Source: Candidatus Pullilachnospira intestinigallinarum (lineage in GTDB: Bacteria > Bacillota > Clostridia > Lachnospirales > Lachnospiraceae). From it: a DNA stretch of 64,000 nt. The notes under the pieces are model-generated. The model searched no databases and had not been told where the DNA came from. It was given only the letters and a program-made list of their open reading frames with translations. The translations under genes were made by a program, and so were the position numbers. How positions within the stretch are numbered: position 1 is the stretch's first letter; every line of letters starts with the position of its first letter. Below, one piece after another: positions 9,696-17,712 of this stretch. The DNA lies in the NCBI GenBank assembly GCA_018711275.1, contig DVIN01000023.1, forward strand, positions 1 to 64,000. The letters run 5' to 3'.

Positions 9696-9740
9696 GCGGG
9701 GAAATCCCCGCAGGGGGATCCCTTTATGGCCATTCGGCCG
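9696..9740 (+). promoter_or_regulatory. Structured leader of the aminopeptidase gene with shared 18-bp motif
   Basis: A perfect 7-bp hairpin GCGGGGA-AA-TCCCCGC covers 9696-9711. The left side of a second competing G-tract (AGGGGGAT) follows, then TTTATGGCCATTCGGCCG at 9723-9740, in which GGCC-ATTC-GGCC can pair. The identical 18-mer also occurs at 60601-60618 in the leader of the FKBP fusion gene. It may be a shared RNA element; no known class was recognised. Confidence 0.4.
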
Positions 9741-9754
9741 GAAAGAGAGGAAAT

Positions 9755-11065
9755 ATGAAGATACAGTGGGTTAATAAGGTGCAGGAGGGGATTCCCTCCT
9801 GGACACCCGCAGAGGGCGGAGGCTGGCAGCCGGAGGATATCCGAAAGCTTGGCCGGAAGCGTTCGGGAAAGCTGCAGCTTTTGCTGAACGGGGAGAGCGG
9901 CAGCGTGGAGGATCTCCGGCAGGAGGCCCGGGAAATTGTCCGGGAGCTGTACCGGGGCGCCTATGAATTTTCAAAAAAGACATTGAAAGAGTGGAAGCAG
10001 GAGAGCGTCTGGCAGATGCGCCGGCGGCTGGCGGATTTCGGAGACGGAGAATTTTTCCTGGTTTCGGATACGGATCTGACAGAGGCAGTGGAGCAGGGAA
10101 CGCTGGAAGGATGCTGCGCGGGATATGCCAGAGCGCTGGGGGATCTTCCCAACAATTATCTGCATGCGCAGGAAATGGCCGCCTATGCGGCGGCGCTGGC
10201 AGAAGATCTGGGCTGCTCCATTCAGCTGCTGGGAAATGAAGAGCTGAAGGATCTGGGCTGCGGCGGAATCCTGGCGGTCAACCAGGGCAGCAGCCGTCCG
10301 GCAGTTCTGGCGGCGCTTCGGTATGAAGGCGCGCCCGCGTCTCCTCTCACCGCCCTGGTGGGAAAAGGGGTGATGTTCGACGCCGGAGGTTATCATCTGA
10401 AAGATATTGACGGTATGAAGGGCATGAAGCTGGATATGTGCGGGGCTGCCGATGTACTGGAGACCTTTGAGATTCTGGTTCGCCGGAAGGTAAAGAAAAA
10501 TCTTCTGGCCGTGCTGGTGCTGGTGGAAAATGTAATCAGCCCGGACGCCTGCAAAATGGGTGACGTAATCACCATGATGGGCGGTCAGACGGTGGAGATT
10601 TACAACACGGACGCGGAAGGACGGCTGATTCTGGCGGACGGGCTGGAATACGCCCAGAGACAGGGAGCGCAGCGGGTAATCGACGCGGCTACCCTCACCT
10701 ATGGCTGCCAGGCTGCCCTGGGCGATGAGGTGACCGGAGTATTCTGCAACAGCGATTCCCTGTTTGATGCATGGAAGCAGGCGGCGGATACGGCCAGAGA
10801 AAAGATCTGGAGACTGCCGCTGATGGAGGTCTATCATCGGAATCTGGAGTGGTCTGTGTGCGCGGATTTTGCCAATTACGCTCCTGGAAAGGGAGCGGCG
10901 GCAAGTACGGCAGCCTGCTTTCTTGAAAAGTTCATCCATCCGGAAACAGAATGGCTTCACCTGGATATGGTGGGAACTGCCACCAATCGCGGAGAACAGA
11001 AAGGACTGGCCATGGGGGCTTCGGGAGCCATGATCGGGTCTCTGACCAGGCTTCTGGAGGACTGA
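9755..11065 (+). CDS. M17 leucyl aminopeptidase family protein
   Basis: Dinuclear-metal cytosolic aminopeptidase, 436 residues. The catalytic C-terminal domain shows the metal and substrate residues in VGKGVMFDAGGYHLK (about 203-217) and KLDMCGAADVL, and the family signature NTDAEGRLILADGL at about residues 284-297. The N-terminal domain is short and divergent compared with PepA. Its location immediately after an alpha-mannosidase is unusual and suggests that the imported substrate includes amino acids or peptide, for example a glycopeptide. It could also be simple co-location. Start ATG follows AGAGAGGAAAT. Confidence 0.9.
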   Translation: MKIQWVNKVQEGIPSWTPAEGGGWQPEDIRKLGRKRSGKLQLLLNGESGSVEDLRQEAREIVRELYRGAYEFSKKTLKEWKQESVWQMRRRLADFGDGEFFLVSDTDLTEAVEQGTLEGCCAGYARALGDLPNNYLHAQEMAAYAAALAEDLGCSIQLLGNEELKDLGCGGILAVNQGSSRPAVLAALRYEGAPASPLTALVGKGVMFDAGGYHLKDIDGMKGMKLDMCGAADVLETFEILVRRKVKKNLLAVLVLVENVISPDACKMGDVITMMGGQTVEIYNTDAEGRLILADGLEYAQRQGAQRVIDAATLTYGCQAALGDEVTGVFCNSDSLFDAWKQAADTAREKIWRLPLMEVYHRNLEWSVCADFANYAPGKGAAASTAACFLEKFIHPETEWLHLDMVGTATNRGEQKGLAMGASGAMIGSLTRLLED

Positions 11066-11132
11066 TCCGGCGGGCCGTTTTCCCGGCTGTGGGTGATGCA
11101 AGACAGAAGAATCAGACGAAAGGAAGAAGGAC

Positions 11133-12707
11133 ATGAAAAACTATACATTTGACGGAAATATTTCCAGGGAAGTGCTGGAAAACTATCTGTCCCGGGCTGT
11201 GACGGCGGCAGGTCTGTATGACAGCAAAACGCTGGAGGATGACCTGCGGGCAATCAAGGACCTTGGGGTGAAATTTTTAGGGCGTGCCTCCGGAATCTGG
11301 TATATGATGGAGGATGACGAGGAGCATTTTCGAAAATCCGCGGCACTGGCGGATATGGTACACCGGATGGATCCGGAAATTATCCTGCAGTCCTGCGTAT
11401 TTGAGTGGATTGTGGAACGGATGGAGGATGTAAAAATCCCGGCGTATGTGTTTGAGGCCTTCGGCCTTGCCCCAGAGGACAGAAATTTTTCTCTGCAGGC
11501 AGCGCTTTTTGAGAGCCCGGAGGATTTCAGAAGTCCCAGAGATGACAGGAGAAAGAACGGCGGTCTGCCGGATCTGAACCGGCTGGAGGCTCAGATGTGG
11601 TTCTACTACCGGGCGACCCGCTATATCGACTGCGGCTACGAGGCGCTGCACATGGGTCAGGTGCATCTGTACACTGCCAATGACAAAGGCTTTGTGAAGA
11701 CCGCCCGGCTTTTTGAGATGATCCGGGAATATGCCCGCAAACATGCCAGGAGGCACAAGGTGCTGCTGGACGCCCACACCCACGGCATCAATATTCGCGG
11801 GAAGCTCCTGTTCGATTATCATGCCATGCCTTTTACCAGAACGCCGCTGCATGAGGTGCCGGGCAACAAGCTGGTACTGGTGCGGGAGGGTTACAGCGAG
11901 GGAGGAGAAAATCCCAACGGCTGGTCCGCGGATACCATGCCCTATCTGATGGAGTACGATAACTGGGGCGGCCTGGTGGTGGAGGACAGAAATGCCTACA
12001 CCAGAGAGGAGCTGGCAGGGAAAGACTGGTGGGGCTATGACCAGATCGCCTGGTTTGCCAACCAGAAAGAGGAGGACCGGAATCATTTCCTGGAATACAC
12101 CTATCGGTGGCTGGAGGTCAACAATCCCAACGGATATTTTGAGGTTCCTTTCCGTCGGATGCTGGGCGACGGTTATGTGACCATGGAACGGGCGGATGAC
12201 CACTCCATCGGCGTACAGGATTTCTATCAGGTAAATACGAAAAGCGTGGCCTGTCCCATGGGATTCGGGCAGGAAGAGACGGTGAAACGGCTCTGGGGTG
12301 AGGAACACAGCCTGAGAGAAAAGGCGGCCAATCCGGAGATGATGATCCACTACGGGGCCCGGATGGAATTCGACCCGGAGACAGGCGTGAAATATCCGGA
12401 GAAAATCGTGGTGTATGGAAGCTTCCAGCCTTATGTGGGAGCCCCGGCCAATGATTCCAACAGTGAGATCACCCGGATGTATTATATCGGCGACGGCGTG
12501 TATACGCTGACGGTACTGATTCCTTATGCGGGGACGTACGATTATTCCATTTCCACCTATGGAACGCTGTCGGCTACTTATCAGTCCGACGGATATCCCA
12601 GAAGCGGATCCTCCCATAAAGCGCAGTTTACGCTGGAGAAGGATAATATGGCGGTGAGGTTCCGCTACTGTGCGAAAGATAATAAAGTGACGGTGGAGAT
12701 TTTCTGA
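11133..12707 (+). CDS. Uncharacterised 524-residue protein of the mannoside cluster
   Basis: I do not recognise a family. The protein has no signal peptide or membrane segment and is rich in aromatic residues. The central part has repeated strand-helix character with carboxylate/His clusters typical of glycosidase-like TIM barrels: YEALHMGQVHLY near residue 170, VLLDAHTHGINIRGK near 210 and WWGYDQIAWFANQ near 296. The last 100 residues (YPEKIVVYGSFQPYVGAP to VTVEIF) look like a beta-sandwich accessory domain. ATG 11133 follows GAAAGGAAGAAGG. It ends the co-directional run and is followed by convergent glgX, so it probably belongs to the same catabolic unit. A glycoside hydrolase or sugar-binding role is plausible but unproven. 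Confidence 0.6.
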   Translation: MKNYTFDGNISREVLENYLSRAVTAAGLYDSKTLEDDLRAIKDLGVKFLGRASGIWYMMEDDEEHFRKSAALADMVHRMDPEIILQSCVFEWIVERMEDVKIPAYVFEAFGLAPEDRNFSLQAALFESPEDFRSPRDDRRKNGGLPDLNRLEAQMWFYYRATRYIDCGYEALHMGQVHLYTANDKGFVKTARLFEMIREYARKHARRHKVLLDAHTHGINIRGKLLFDYHAMPFTRTPLHEVPGNKLVLVREGYSEGGENPNGWSADTMPYLMEYDNWGGLVVEDRNAYTREELAGKDWWGYDQIAWFANQKEEDRNHFLEYTYRWLEVNNPNGYFEVPFRRMLGDGYVTMERADDHSIGVQDFYQVNTKSVACPMGFGQEETVKRLWGEEHSLREKAANPEMMIHYGARMEFDPETGVKYPEKIVVYGSFQPYVGAPANDSNSEITRMYYIGDGVYTLTVLIPYAGTYDYSISTYGTLSATYQSDGYPRSGSSHKAQFTLEKDNMAVRFRYCAKDNKVTVEIF

Positions 12708-12805
12708 CGGGCAAATCGTCTGCCGGGTTTATGGACGGAAGGTGCGTAAAACTTCCGACTGCCATTTTCTGACAATGGAAAATTTGCGCAGCGTGATCTG
12801 GCCGC

Positions 12806-14968
12806 TCAGCCTTTCAGATCCCCCGCCACAAAAATGCAGACACTTCTGGGATGCGCCACATAGACAAAGTGTCCCAGAAGCTCTCTGCCGGTAATGACCG
12901 TTTCCTCTCTGGCAGTGTCGGCCACCGGCCGCCAGAGATACCCTTCCGGAAGCTGAGGAAGCCGAAGCTTTACCGGTTCCCAGTACGCGTTGACCGCCAG
13001 ATATACCAGGTCATCCGCGCCCCGGTCATCGGTGCCGGCAAAAAGCACGCCGATGGTGTGATCGTCCCATCCGTATTCGCTCTGGCCGGGAGCGGCTCCG
13101 TGAAAGCTTATGGAAGGAAAGCCCAGGGAAGAGAGGCTGGTGTTTTTCCGGAGAATCGGATGGTCCCGGCGGAAACGGATCAGAAAACGGAAAAATTCCC
13201 ACAGATCTTTGTTGGCCTTCAGCCGACTCCAGTCCAGCCAGGAAATTTCATTGTCCTGGCAGTAGGCATTGTTGTTGCCGTACTGCGTATTTCCAAATTC
13301 ATCTCCCGCAAGAAACATAGGCGTACCCCGGCTGCAGAAGAGCACTGCGGCGGCATTCCGAATCATCTGAAACCGCAGCTTCTGTACGGCGGCGTCATCG
13401 GTTTCCCCTTCTTTGCCGCAGTTCCAGCTGCGGTTGTCATCGGAGCCGTCGGTATTGTTCCAGCCATTGTCCTCATTGTGTTTTTGATTGTAGGCGTAAA
13501 GGTCGTACAGCGTGAATCCGTCATGACAGGTGAGAAAGTTTACGGAGGCGTTTTCGCCTCTCTTTTCCGGCGGATACAGATCCGGGGAACCGGCGATGCG
13601 CAGCGCCGCCGTCTGGGCAAAGCCGCAGTCTCCCTTCAGAAAGCTTCTCAGATCGTCCCGGTACCGGCCATTCCACTCCGCCCACCGGTTCCAGGAGGGA
13701 AAGCTCCCCACCTGATACAGACCGCCGGCGTCCCAGGCTTCCGCGATGAGTTCTGTACTGCTTAAAATCGGATCGTAAGCCAGACTTTCCAGCAGAGGCG
13801 GGCGGCTCATGGGCGAGGCGTCCTCGCTGCGTCCCAGAATGGAGGCCAGATCGAACCGGAATCCGTCCACATGATAGCTGGTAGCCCAGTAGCGCAGGCA
13901 GGAGAGAATCATTTCGCGGACCATGGGATGGTTGCAGTTCAGGGTATTGCCGCAGCCGCTGAAATTATAGTATTTTCCGTCCGGCGTCAGCATATAGTAA
14001 ACGTTGTTGTCGATACCCTTGAAGGAGAAAAAGGGGCCCTCTTCATTTCCCTCCGCCGTATGGTTGAAAACCACGTCCAGAATCACCTGGATCCCTTCCC
14101 GGTGCAGCTGCCGGATCAGGGTTTTCAGCTCTTTTCCCTCCCGGTTATATTCCACCTCGGAAGTATAGCTGGTGTTGGGAGCAAAAAAACATACCGGATT
14201 GTATCCCCAGTAATCCAGCAGCGTTTTCCCGTTCACCTGGCGCATATTTCTGGTTTCATCGAATTCGAAGATAGGCATCAGTTCCACCGCGTTGATTCCC
14301 AGTTCCTTCAGATAAGGAATTTTTTCCTGAAGTCCCGCGAAGGTGCCCGGATGGTTTACACCGGAAGAGGAATGCCGTGTGAAGCCCCGGATGTGAAGTT
14401 CGTAGATGACACAGTCGCAGAGCATAAATTCCGGGCGTTTCTCTGCGCCCCAGTCGAAATTGTCGTGAACTACCCGCGCCTTATAGAAGGCGTCGCTTCC
14501 CAGCCGACGTCCCCAGGCGCTCTGGCCGGTGACCGCTTTGGCGTAAGGATCCAGCAGATATCTGTTCCTGTCGAACAGCAGTCCCTTTTGGGGATCCCAG
14601 GGGCCGTCCAGAGAATAGGCATACTCAAATTCATCGATTTTCAGCCCAAATACAAACATGGAGTAAATGATCCCCATCCGGTATTCCTCCGGAAATGGAA
14701 TACTGGCATAAGGAGTCTGACTGCCCCGGTGAAACAAAAGCAGGCAGCAGGAGGTGGCCGACCGGGAAATCAGGGTGAAGTTTACCCCGTTGGGAAAACC
14801 TGTGGCTCCGTTGATTTCATAAAATCCCGGACGGATCGGATAGCCGTTCATCGTCTGCAGCGGCTTCAGATTTTCTTCTGCCTCAACCGCCCAGGAGAAA
14901 TCCTCCAGAAGCTTTCGCTCCTGGGCAGTCAGGCGTTTCTGTGGTTCCATATGGTTTGTCTCATCCAT
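12806..14968 (-). CDS. glgX: Glycogen debranching enzyme-like GH13 (GlgX type)
   Basis: Cytoplasmic isoamylase/pullulanase-type GH13, 720 residues, acting on alpha-1,6 branches of glycogen or limit dextrins. An N-terminal CBM48-like beta domain (residues about 20-160) precedes the barrel. GH13 conserved regions are visible: VILDVVFNHTAEG near 298, VDGFRFDLAS with the nucleophile Asp near 371, ELIAEAWD with the acid/base Glu near 406, and FLTCHDGFTLYD near 479. ATG 14968 follows AAGGAGGACAACA. The upstream kinase stop overlaps the start by 8 bp, so translation is coupled. The N-terminal extension (MDETNHMEPQKRLTAQ) is a little long. Confidence 0.85.
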   Translation of the reverse strand: MDETNHMEPQKRLTAQERKLLEDFSWAVEAEENLKPLQTMNGYPIRPGFYEINGATGFPNGVNFTLISRSATSCCLLLFHRGSQTPYASIPFPEEYRMGIIYSMFVFGLKIDEFEYAYSLDGPWDPQKGLLFDRNRYLLDPYAKAVTGQSAWGRRLGSDAFYKARVVHDNFDWGAEKRPEFMLCDCVIYELHIRGFTRHSSSGVNHPGTFAGLQEKIPYLKELGINAVELMPIFEFDETRNMRQVNGKTLLDYWGYNPVCFFAPNTSYTSEVEYNREGKELKTLIRQLHREGIQVILDVVFNHTAEGNEEGPFFSFKGIDNNVYYMLTPDGKYYNFSGCGNTLNCNHPMVREMILSCLRYWATSYHVDGFRFDLASILGRSEDASPMSRPPLLESLAYDPILSSTELIAEAWDAGGLYQVGSFPSWNRWAEWNGRYRDDLRSFLKGDCGFAQTAALRIAGSPDLYPPEKRGENASVNFLTCHDGFTLYDLYAYNQKHNEDNGWNNTDGSDDNRSWNCGKEGETDDAAVQKLRFQMIRNAAAVLFCSRGTPMFLAGDEFGNTQYGNNNAYCQDNEISWLDWSRLKANKDLWEFFRFLIRFRRDHPILRKNTSLSSLGFPSISFHGAAPGQSEYGWDDHTIGVLFAGTDDRGADDLVYLAVNAYWEPVKLRLPQLPEGYLWRPVADTAREETVITGRELLGHFVYVAHPRSVCIFVAGDLKG

Positions 14969-15479
14969 TGTTGTCCTCCTTATCTGTCAGGGAAAGATCC
15001 TGTAAAATCATGTGTACGGTTTCCTGCTGGCTCAAGGAAGCGGGGATTCGCTTTTCCGCAATCCTGTTCAGATAATCCTTTTCCACCCACCAGCCGCGCA
15101 TGGCTTCCTCGCCGAAATCATCCCGGTTGTTTTTGGTCTGATGCCTGCGGAGTGTTTCCTCAAAAGGCAGATCGTAATAGTATGCAAAAATCTGCGAACC
15201 GAAAAGCTCACCGGCCAGATCAAAGAGAGGAGCATACCACTCCCGGCGCAGGATTCCCTCAAGAATCACCACTGGACAGGTGCGGCTTCCATAGCGCAGC
15301 AGCTCTTTTAAAAGAGGAAGGGCCAGGGTATCCTGTCCGTCCTTTACCCGTAGCATATCCCGACGGATCACATCTTGAGAGATCCGCATGATATTGTGGC
15401 CCAGCGCCTGCTGAAGCAGAATCGCCGTGGTTGTTTTTCCGCTTCCGGAATTTCCCCGCAGAAGAATCAGTTTTGACAT
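14961..15479 (-). CDS. P-loop kinase (AAA_33 / zeta-toxin-like)
   Basis: Small cytoplasmic NTPase of 172 residues. Walker A GNSGSGKTT is at residues 9-17. A helical lid region (ETLRRHQTKNNRDDFGEEAMRGWW) resembles small-molecule or nucleoside kinases of the AAA_33 group. The same fold is shared with zeta toxins, but no epsilon-like antitoxin is next to it, so a toxin role is unlikely. The substrate is unknown. It is the first gene of a two-gene unit with glgX, and its promoter region is shared divergently with the MarR gene. Confidence 0.7.
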   Translation of the reverse strand: MSKLILLRGNSGSGKTTTAILLQQALGHNIMRISQDVIRRDMLRVKDGQDTLALPLLKELLRYGSRTCPVVILEGILRREWYAPLFDLAGELFGSQIFAYYYDLPFEETLRRHQTKNNRDDFGEEAMRGWWVEKDYLNRIAEKRIPASLSQQETVHMILQDLSLTDKEDNNG

Positions 15480-15587
15480 AGGACAGCCTCCCCGGTAACT
15501 ATTCTGTTCCTGAGCAGTGCAGCCTGCCCGGAACGTTTTTTATAGTGTAAATCATTTTTCCCGTCCTGTAAATGGTTCCATCCTGTT

Positions 15588-15628
15588 GACAGGAAAAGAA
15601 AATCAGTATAAAATGTTTGCAGGCAAAC
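15588..15628 (+). promoter_or_regulatory. marR promoter with palindromic operator
   Basis: TTGACA at 15588-15593 and a TATAAAAT -10 region at 15609-15616 are followed at once by the perfect palindrome GTTTGCAGGCAAAC (15615-15628), which ends 15 bp before the marR start. A near copy, GTTTGCTGGCATAC, lies at 16165-16178 before the MATE gene. The placement fits autorepression by the MarR protein. Confidence 0.65.
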
Positions 15629-15643
15629 AAAAGGAGGAGAGCC

Positions 15644-16075
15644 ATGCGGTCAGATCTGGTATTTTACATCAAGCGAATGGGAAATCAGTTGGAGCGAATG
15701 TCCTATCAGTACGGGCAGGCCGCGGGAAGCCGGGAAATTTCTCTGATGAACCTGTGGGTTGTGGATTTTCTGTTCGACAATCAGGAACGGGAGATCTTTC
15801 CCAGGGATATCGAGGAGGAATTTTCCATCACCAGGGCAACGGTATCCAAGATGCTGAACCTGATGGAGAAAAAAGAACTGATTGCCAGAAAGCGGGTGGA
15901 GGGAGACGGGAGACTGAAGCAGATCGTGCTTCTTCCCGGCGGATTCCGGCTGCAGAAGGAAGCGGTCCGGGTGCGGAACCGGATGGAGGAGCAGATCTGC
16001 CGGAATCTGACGCCCCAGGAGCAGGAGCAGTTTCAGATGCTGAGCAGGAAAATTCTTGCCGGGATGGAATCCTGA
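15644..16075 (+). CDS. MarR-family transcriptional regulator
   Basis: Winged-helix repressor, 143 residues, likely dimeric. The helix-turn-helix and wing read FPRDIEEEFSITRATVSKMLNLMEKKELIARKRVEGDGR, and the C-terminal helix (LTPQEQEQFQMLSRKILAGME) is the usual MarR dimer helix. The ATG at 15644 follows AAAGGAGGAGAGCC; an in-frame TTG at 15617 lies inside the operator and is rejected. The MATE exporter 160 bp downstream carries a matching operator, so the pair looks like a repressor controlling its own gene and a drug exporter, as is common for MarR proteins. Confidence 0.88.
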   Translation: MRSDLVFYIKRMGNQLERMSYQYGQAAGSREISLMNLWVVDFLFDNQEREIFPRDIEEEFSITRATVSKMLNLMEKKELIARKRVEGDGRLKQIVLLPGGFRLQKEAVRVRNRMEEQICRNLTPQEQEQFQMLSRKILAGMES

Positions 16076-16164
16076 AAACAGGGTTCAACCGGTGGAAAAG
16101 GATGCTCCAGCAGCCTTTATGTGGACGGAGAATCCGGTAGGATAAATCTTTTTCTGACTAAAAA

Positions 16165-16178
16165 GTTTGCTGGCATAC
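16165..16178 (+). promoter_or_regulatory. Candidate MarR operator before MATE gene
   Basis: GTTTGCTGGCATAC matches the marR palindrome in 12 of 14 positions, with one change in the right arm and one in the centre. It sits over the probable promoter (TTCTGAC upstream, CATACAAAAT as a poor -10), 59 bp before the MATE ATG at 16237. Confidence 0.5.
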
Positions 16179-16236
16179 AAAATATGAAAATTCCTCTGCA
16201 CCCATGCGGTTTCTGACAGAGGAGAGGAGGAGAGTT

Positions 16237-17571
16237 ATGAACGAAAAAGAAGAGTTATTTCGGGACGCGCCCATTCCACGGGCAGTGGGAAAAATGGCGC
16301 TGCCCTGTGTGATTTCGTCTCTGGTGCTGATTATCTACAATATGGCGGACACCTTCTTTGTGGGACAGACGAAGGACGCCCTGCAGGTGGCTGCCGTGTC
16401 CCTGACCAATCCCGTGTTCGTGATGTTCATGGCGGTGGCCAATCTGCTGGGAATCGGAGGCAGCGCCATGATTTCCATTCTCATGGGAAAAGGGGAAGAG
16501 AAGCAGGTAAAAGCCGTGTCCGCTTTCTGCTGTTATGCGTCCCTGATCATTGGCCTGCTATTTGCGGTGCTGATTATTATTTTCATGGAGCCGCTGCTTC
16601 ATGTGCTGGGCAGCAGTGAGGGAACCTTCGATTTCGCCCGGGATTATCTGTTCTGGATTGCCCTGGGAGCGCCGTTTATTCTGTTCGCCAATACCTTTGG
16701 CCATGTAGTCCGGGGAGAAGGCGCCGCGGCTGCCTCCATGATCGGCGGCATGATCGGAACAGTGGTGAACATCGTGCTGGATCCGCTGTTTATCCTCACC
16801 TTCGGGATGGGAACCGGCGGCGCGGCCATCGCCACAGTGCTGGGAAACGTGTGCGGCGGGATCTATTATCTCTGGTATTTTTCCAGAGGAAAATCCGTTT
16901 TGTCGCTGCATCTCCGTTATCTGGCCGGACAGCGGAAACTGATGGTGCAGACTGCGTTGCTGGGGGTGCCTTCCGGAATGAATTCTGCGCTGATGAGCAT
17001 TGCCAACGTGCTGCAGAACAATGTGCTGGCGGTTTACGGAGACGATCAGCTGGCTGCCATGGGAATCGTCACAAAGATTTATATGCTGATCGCGTTTATT
17101 CATATGGGAATCGCCAACGGCATCCAGCCGCTGCTGGGATACAGTTATGGAAGCAGGAGAAGAGAACGTTTCCTGGGAATCCTGAAATTTTCCGCCCTTC
17201 TGACCGTGGTATGCGGAACGGTGCTGACCGCGGGCTGCATTATCTGGCGCCACCCCATTCTTCAGGTATTCATTGACGACGCCTCTGTGGTGGCATACGG
17301 GGAAGAAATGCTGGTAGCCACTTCCCTGGCCGGACCGGTACTGGGTATCCTGTTTCTGTGCATCAACAGTATGCAGGCCCTGGATGATCCTCTGCCCTCC
17401 ACCATCCTGAGCGTCTGCCGCCAGGGGATCCTGTTTATTCCTCTTCTGTATCTGCTGGACGTCCTGCTGGGCCTCACCGGTGTGATCTATACGCAGACGG
17501 CGGCGGATTATCTGTCGATTGTGATTTCTCTGTTCCTGCTGAGACGGTCTATGAAAAAGCTGCGGGGGTGA
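16237..17571 (+). CDS. MATE-family efflux transporter
   Basis: Twelve-helix cation-coupled multidrug/toxin exporter, 444 residues. Typical MATE sequences are visible at the start (PIPRAVGKMALPCVISSLVLIIYNMADTFFVGQ) and at the beginning of the second half, where helix 7 follows a basic loop. ATG 16237 follows GAGGAGAGGAGGAGAGTT, which decides against the longer frame from 16204. It is probably regulated by the adjacent MarR protein through the operator at 16165. This is the first of four MATE genes in the window. Confidence 0.9.
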   Translation: MNEKEELFRDAPIPRAVGKMALPCVISSLVLIIYNMADTFFVGQTKDALQVAAVSLTNPVFVMFMAVANLLGIGGSAMISILMGKGEEKQVKAVSAFCCYASLIIGLLFAVLIIIFMEPLLHVLGSSEGTFDFARDYLFWIALGAPFILFANTFGHVVRGEGAAAASMIGGMIGTVVNIVLDPLFILTFGMGTGGAAIATVLGNVCGGIYYLWYFSRGKSVLSLHLRYLAGQRKLMVQTALLGVPSGMNSALMSIANVLQNNVLAVYGDDQLAAMGIVTKIYMLIAFIHMGIANGIQPLLGYSYGSRRRERFLGILKFSALLTVVCGTVLTAGCIIWRHPILQVFIDDASVVAYGEEMLVATSLAGPVLGILFLCINSMQALDDPLPSTILSVCRQGILFIPLLYLLDVLLGLTGVIYTQTAADYLSIVISLFLLRRSMKKLRG

Positions 17572-17628
17572 GGATGTTTACAGCGCGGAAAACAGATAGC
17601 TTCTTAATTATCAAGGGGATTTTTGCAT

Positions 17629-17671
17629 GAAGATGCCGCAGACCCATTTGCTTGTGGTCTGCGGCATCTTC
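17629..17671. terminator. Long hairpin between convergent MATE and NADH oxidase genes
   Basis: A perfect 16-bp stem, 17629-17644 paired with 17656-17671, has an 11-nt loop and begins GAAGATGCCGCAGACC. It lies between convergent genes. T-runs beside it are short (TTTTTG on the + strand upstream, which is a purine run for the opposite transcript), so it may work as a bidirectional terminator mainly through stem strength. Confidence 0.7.
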
Positions 17672-17712
17672 TGTATGGATGCGTATGACAGATCGGAAAT
17701 TCTCCGTCCTGT

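Noticed and set aside
13871..15391. Open frame of 506 codons opposite glgX and the kinase gene
   Set aside because: It covers two real genes on the minus strand and has no motif of its own.
14961..15479. Zeta-toxin of a toxin-antitoxin pair
   Set aside because: The P-loop fold fits, but no antitoxin gene is adjacent and the gene is coupled to glgX.
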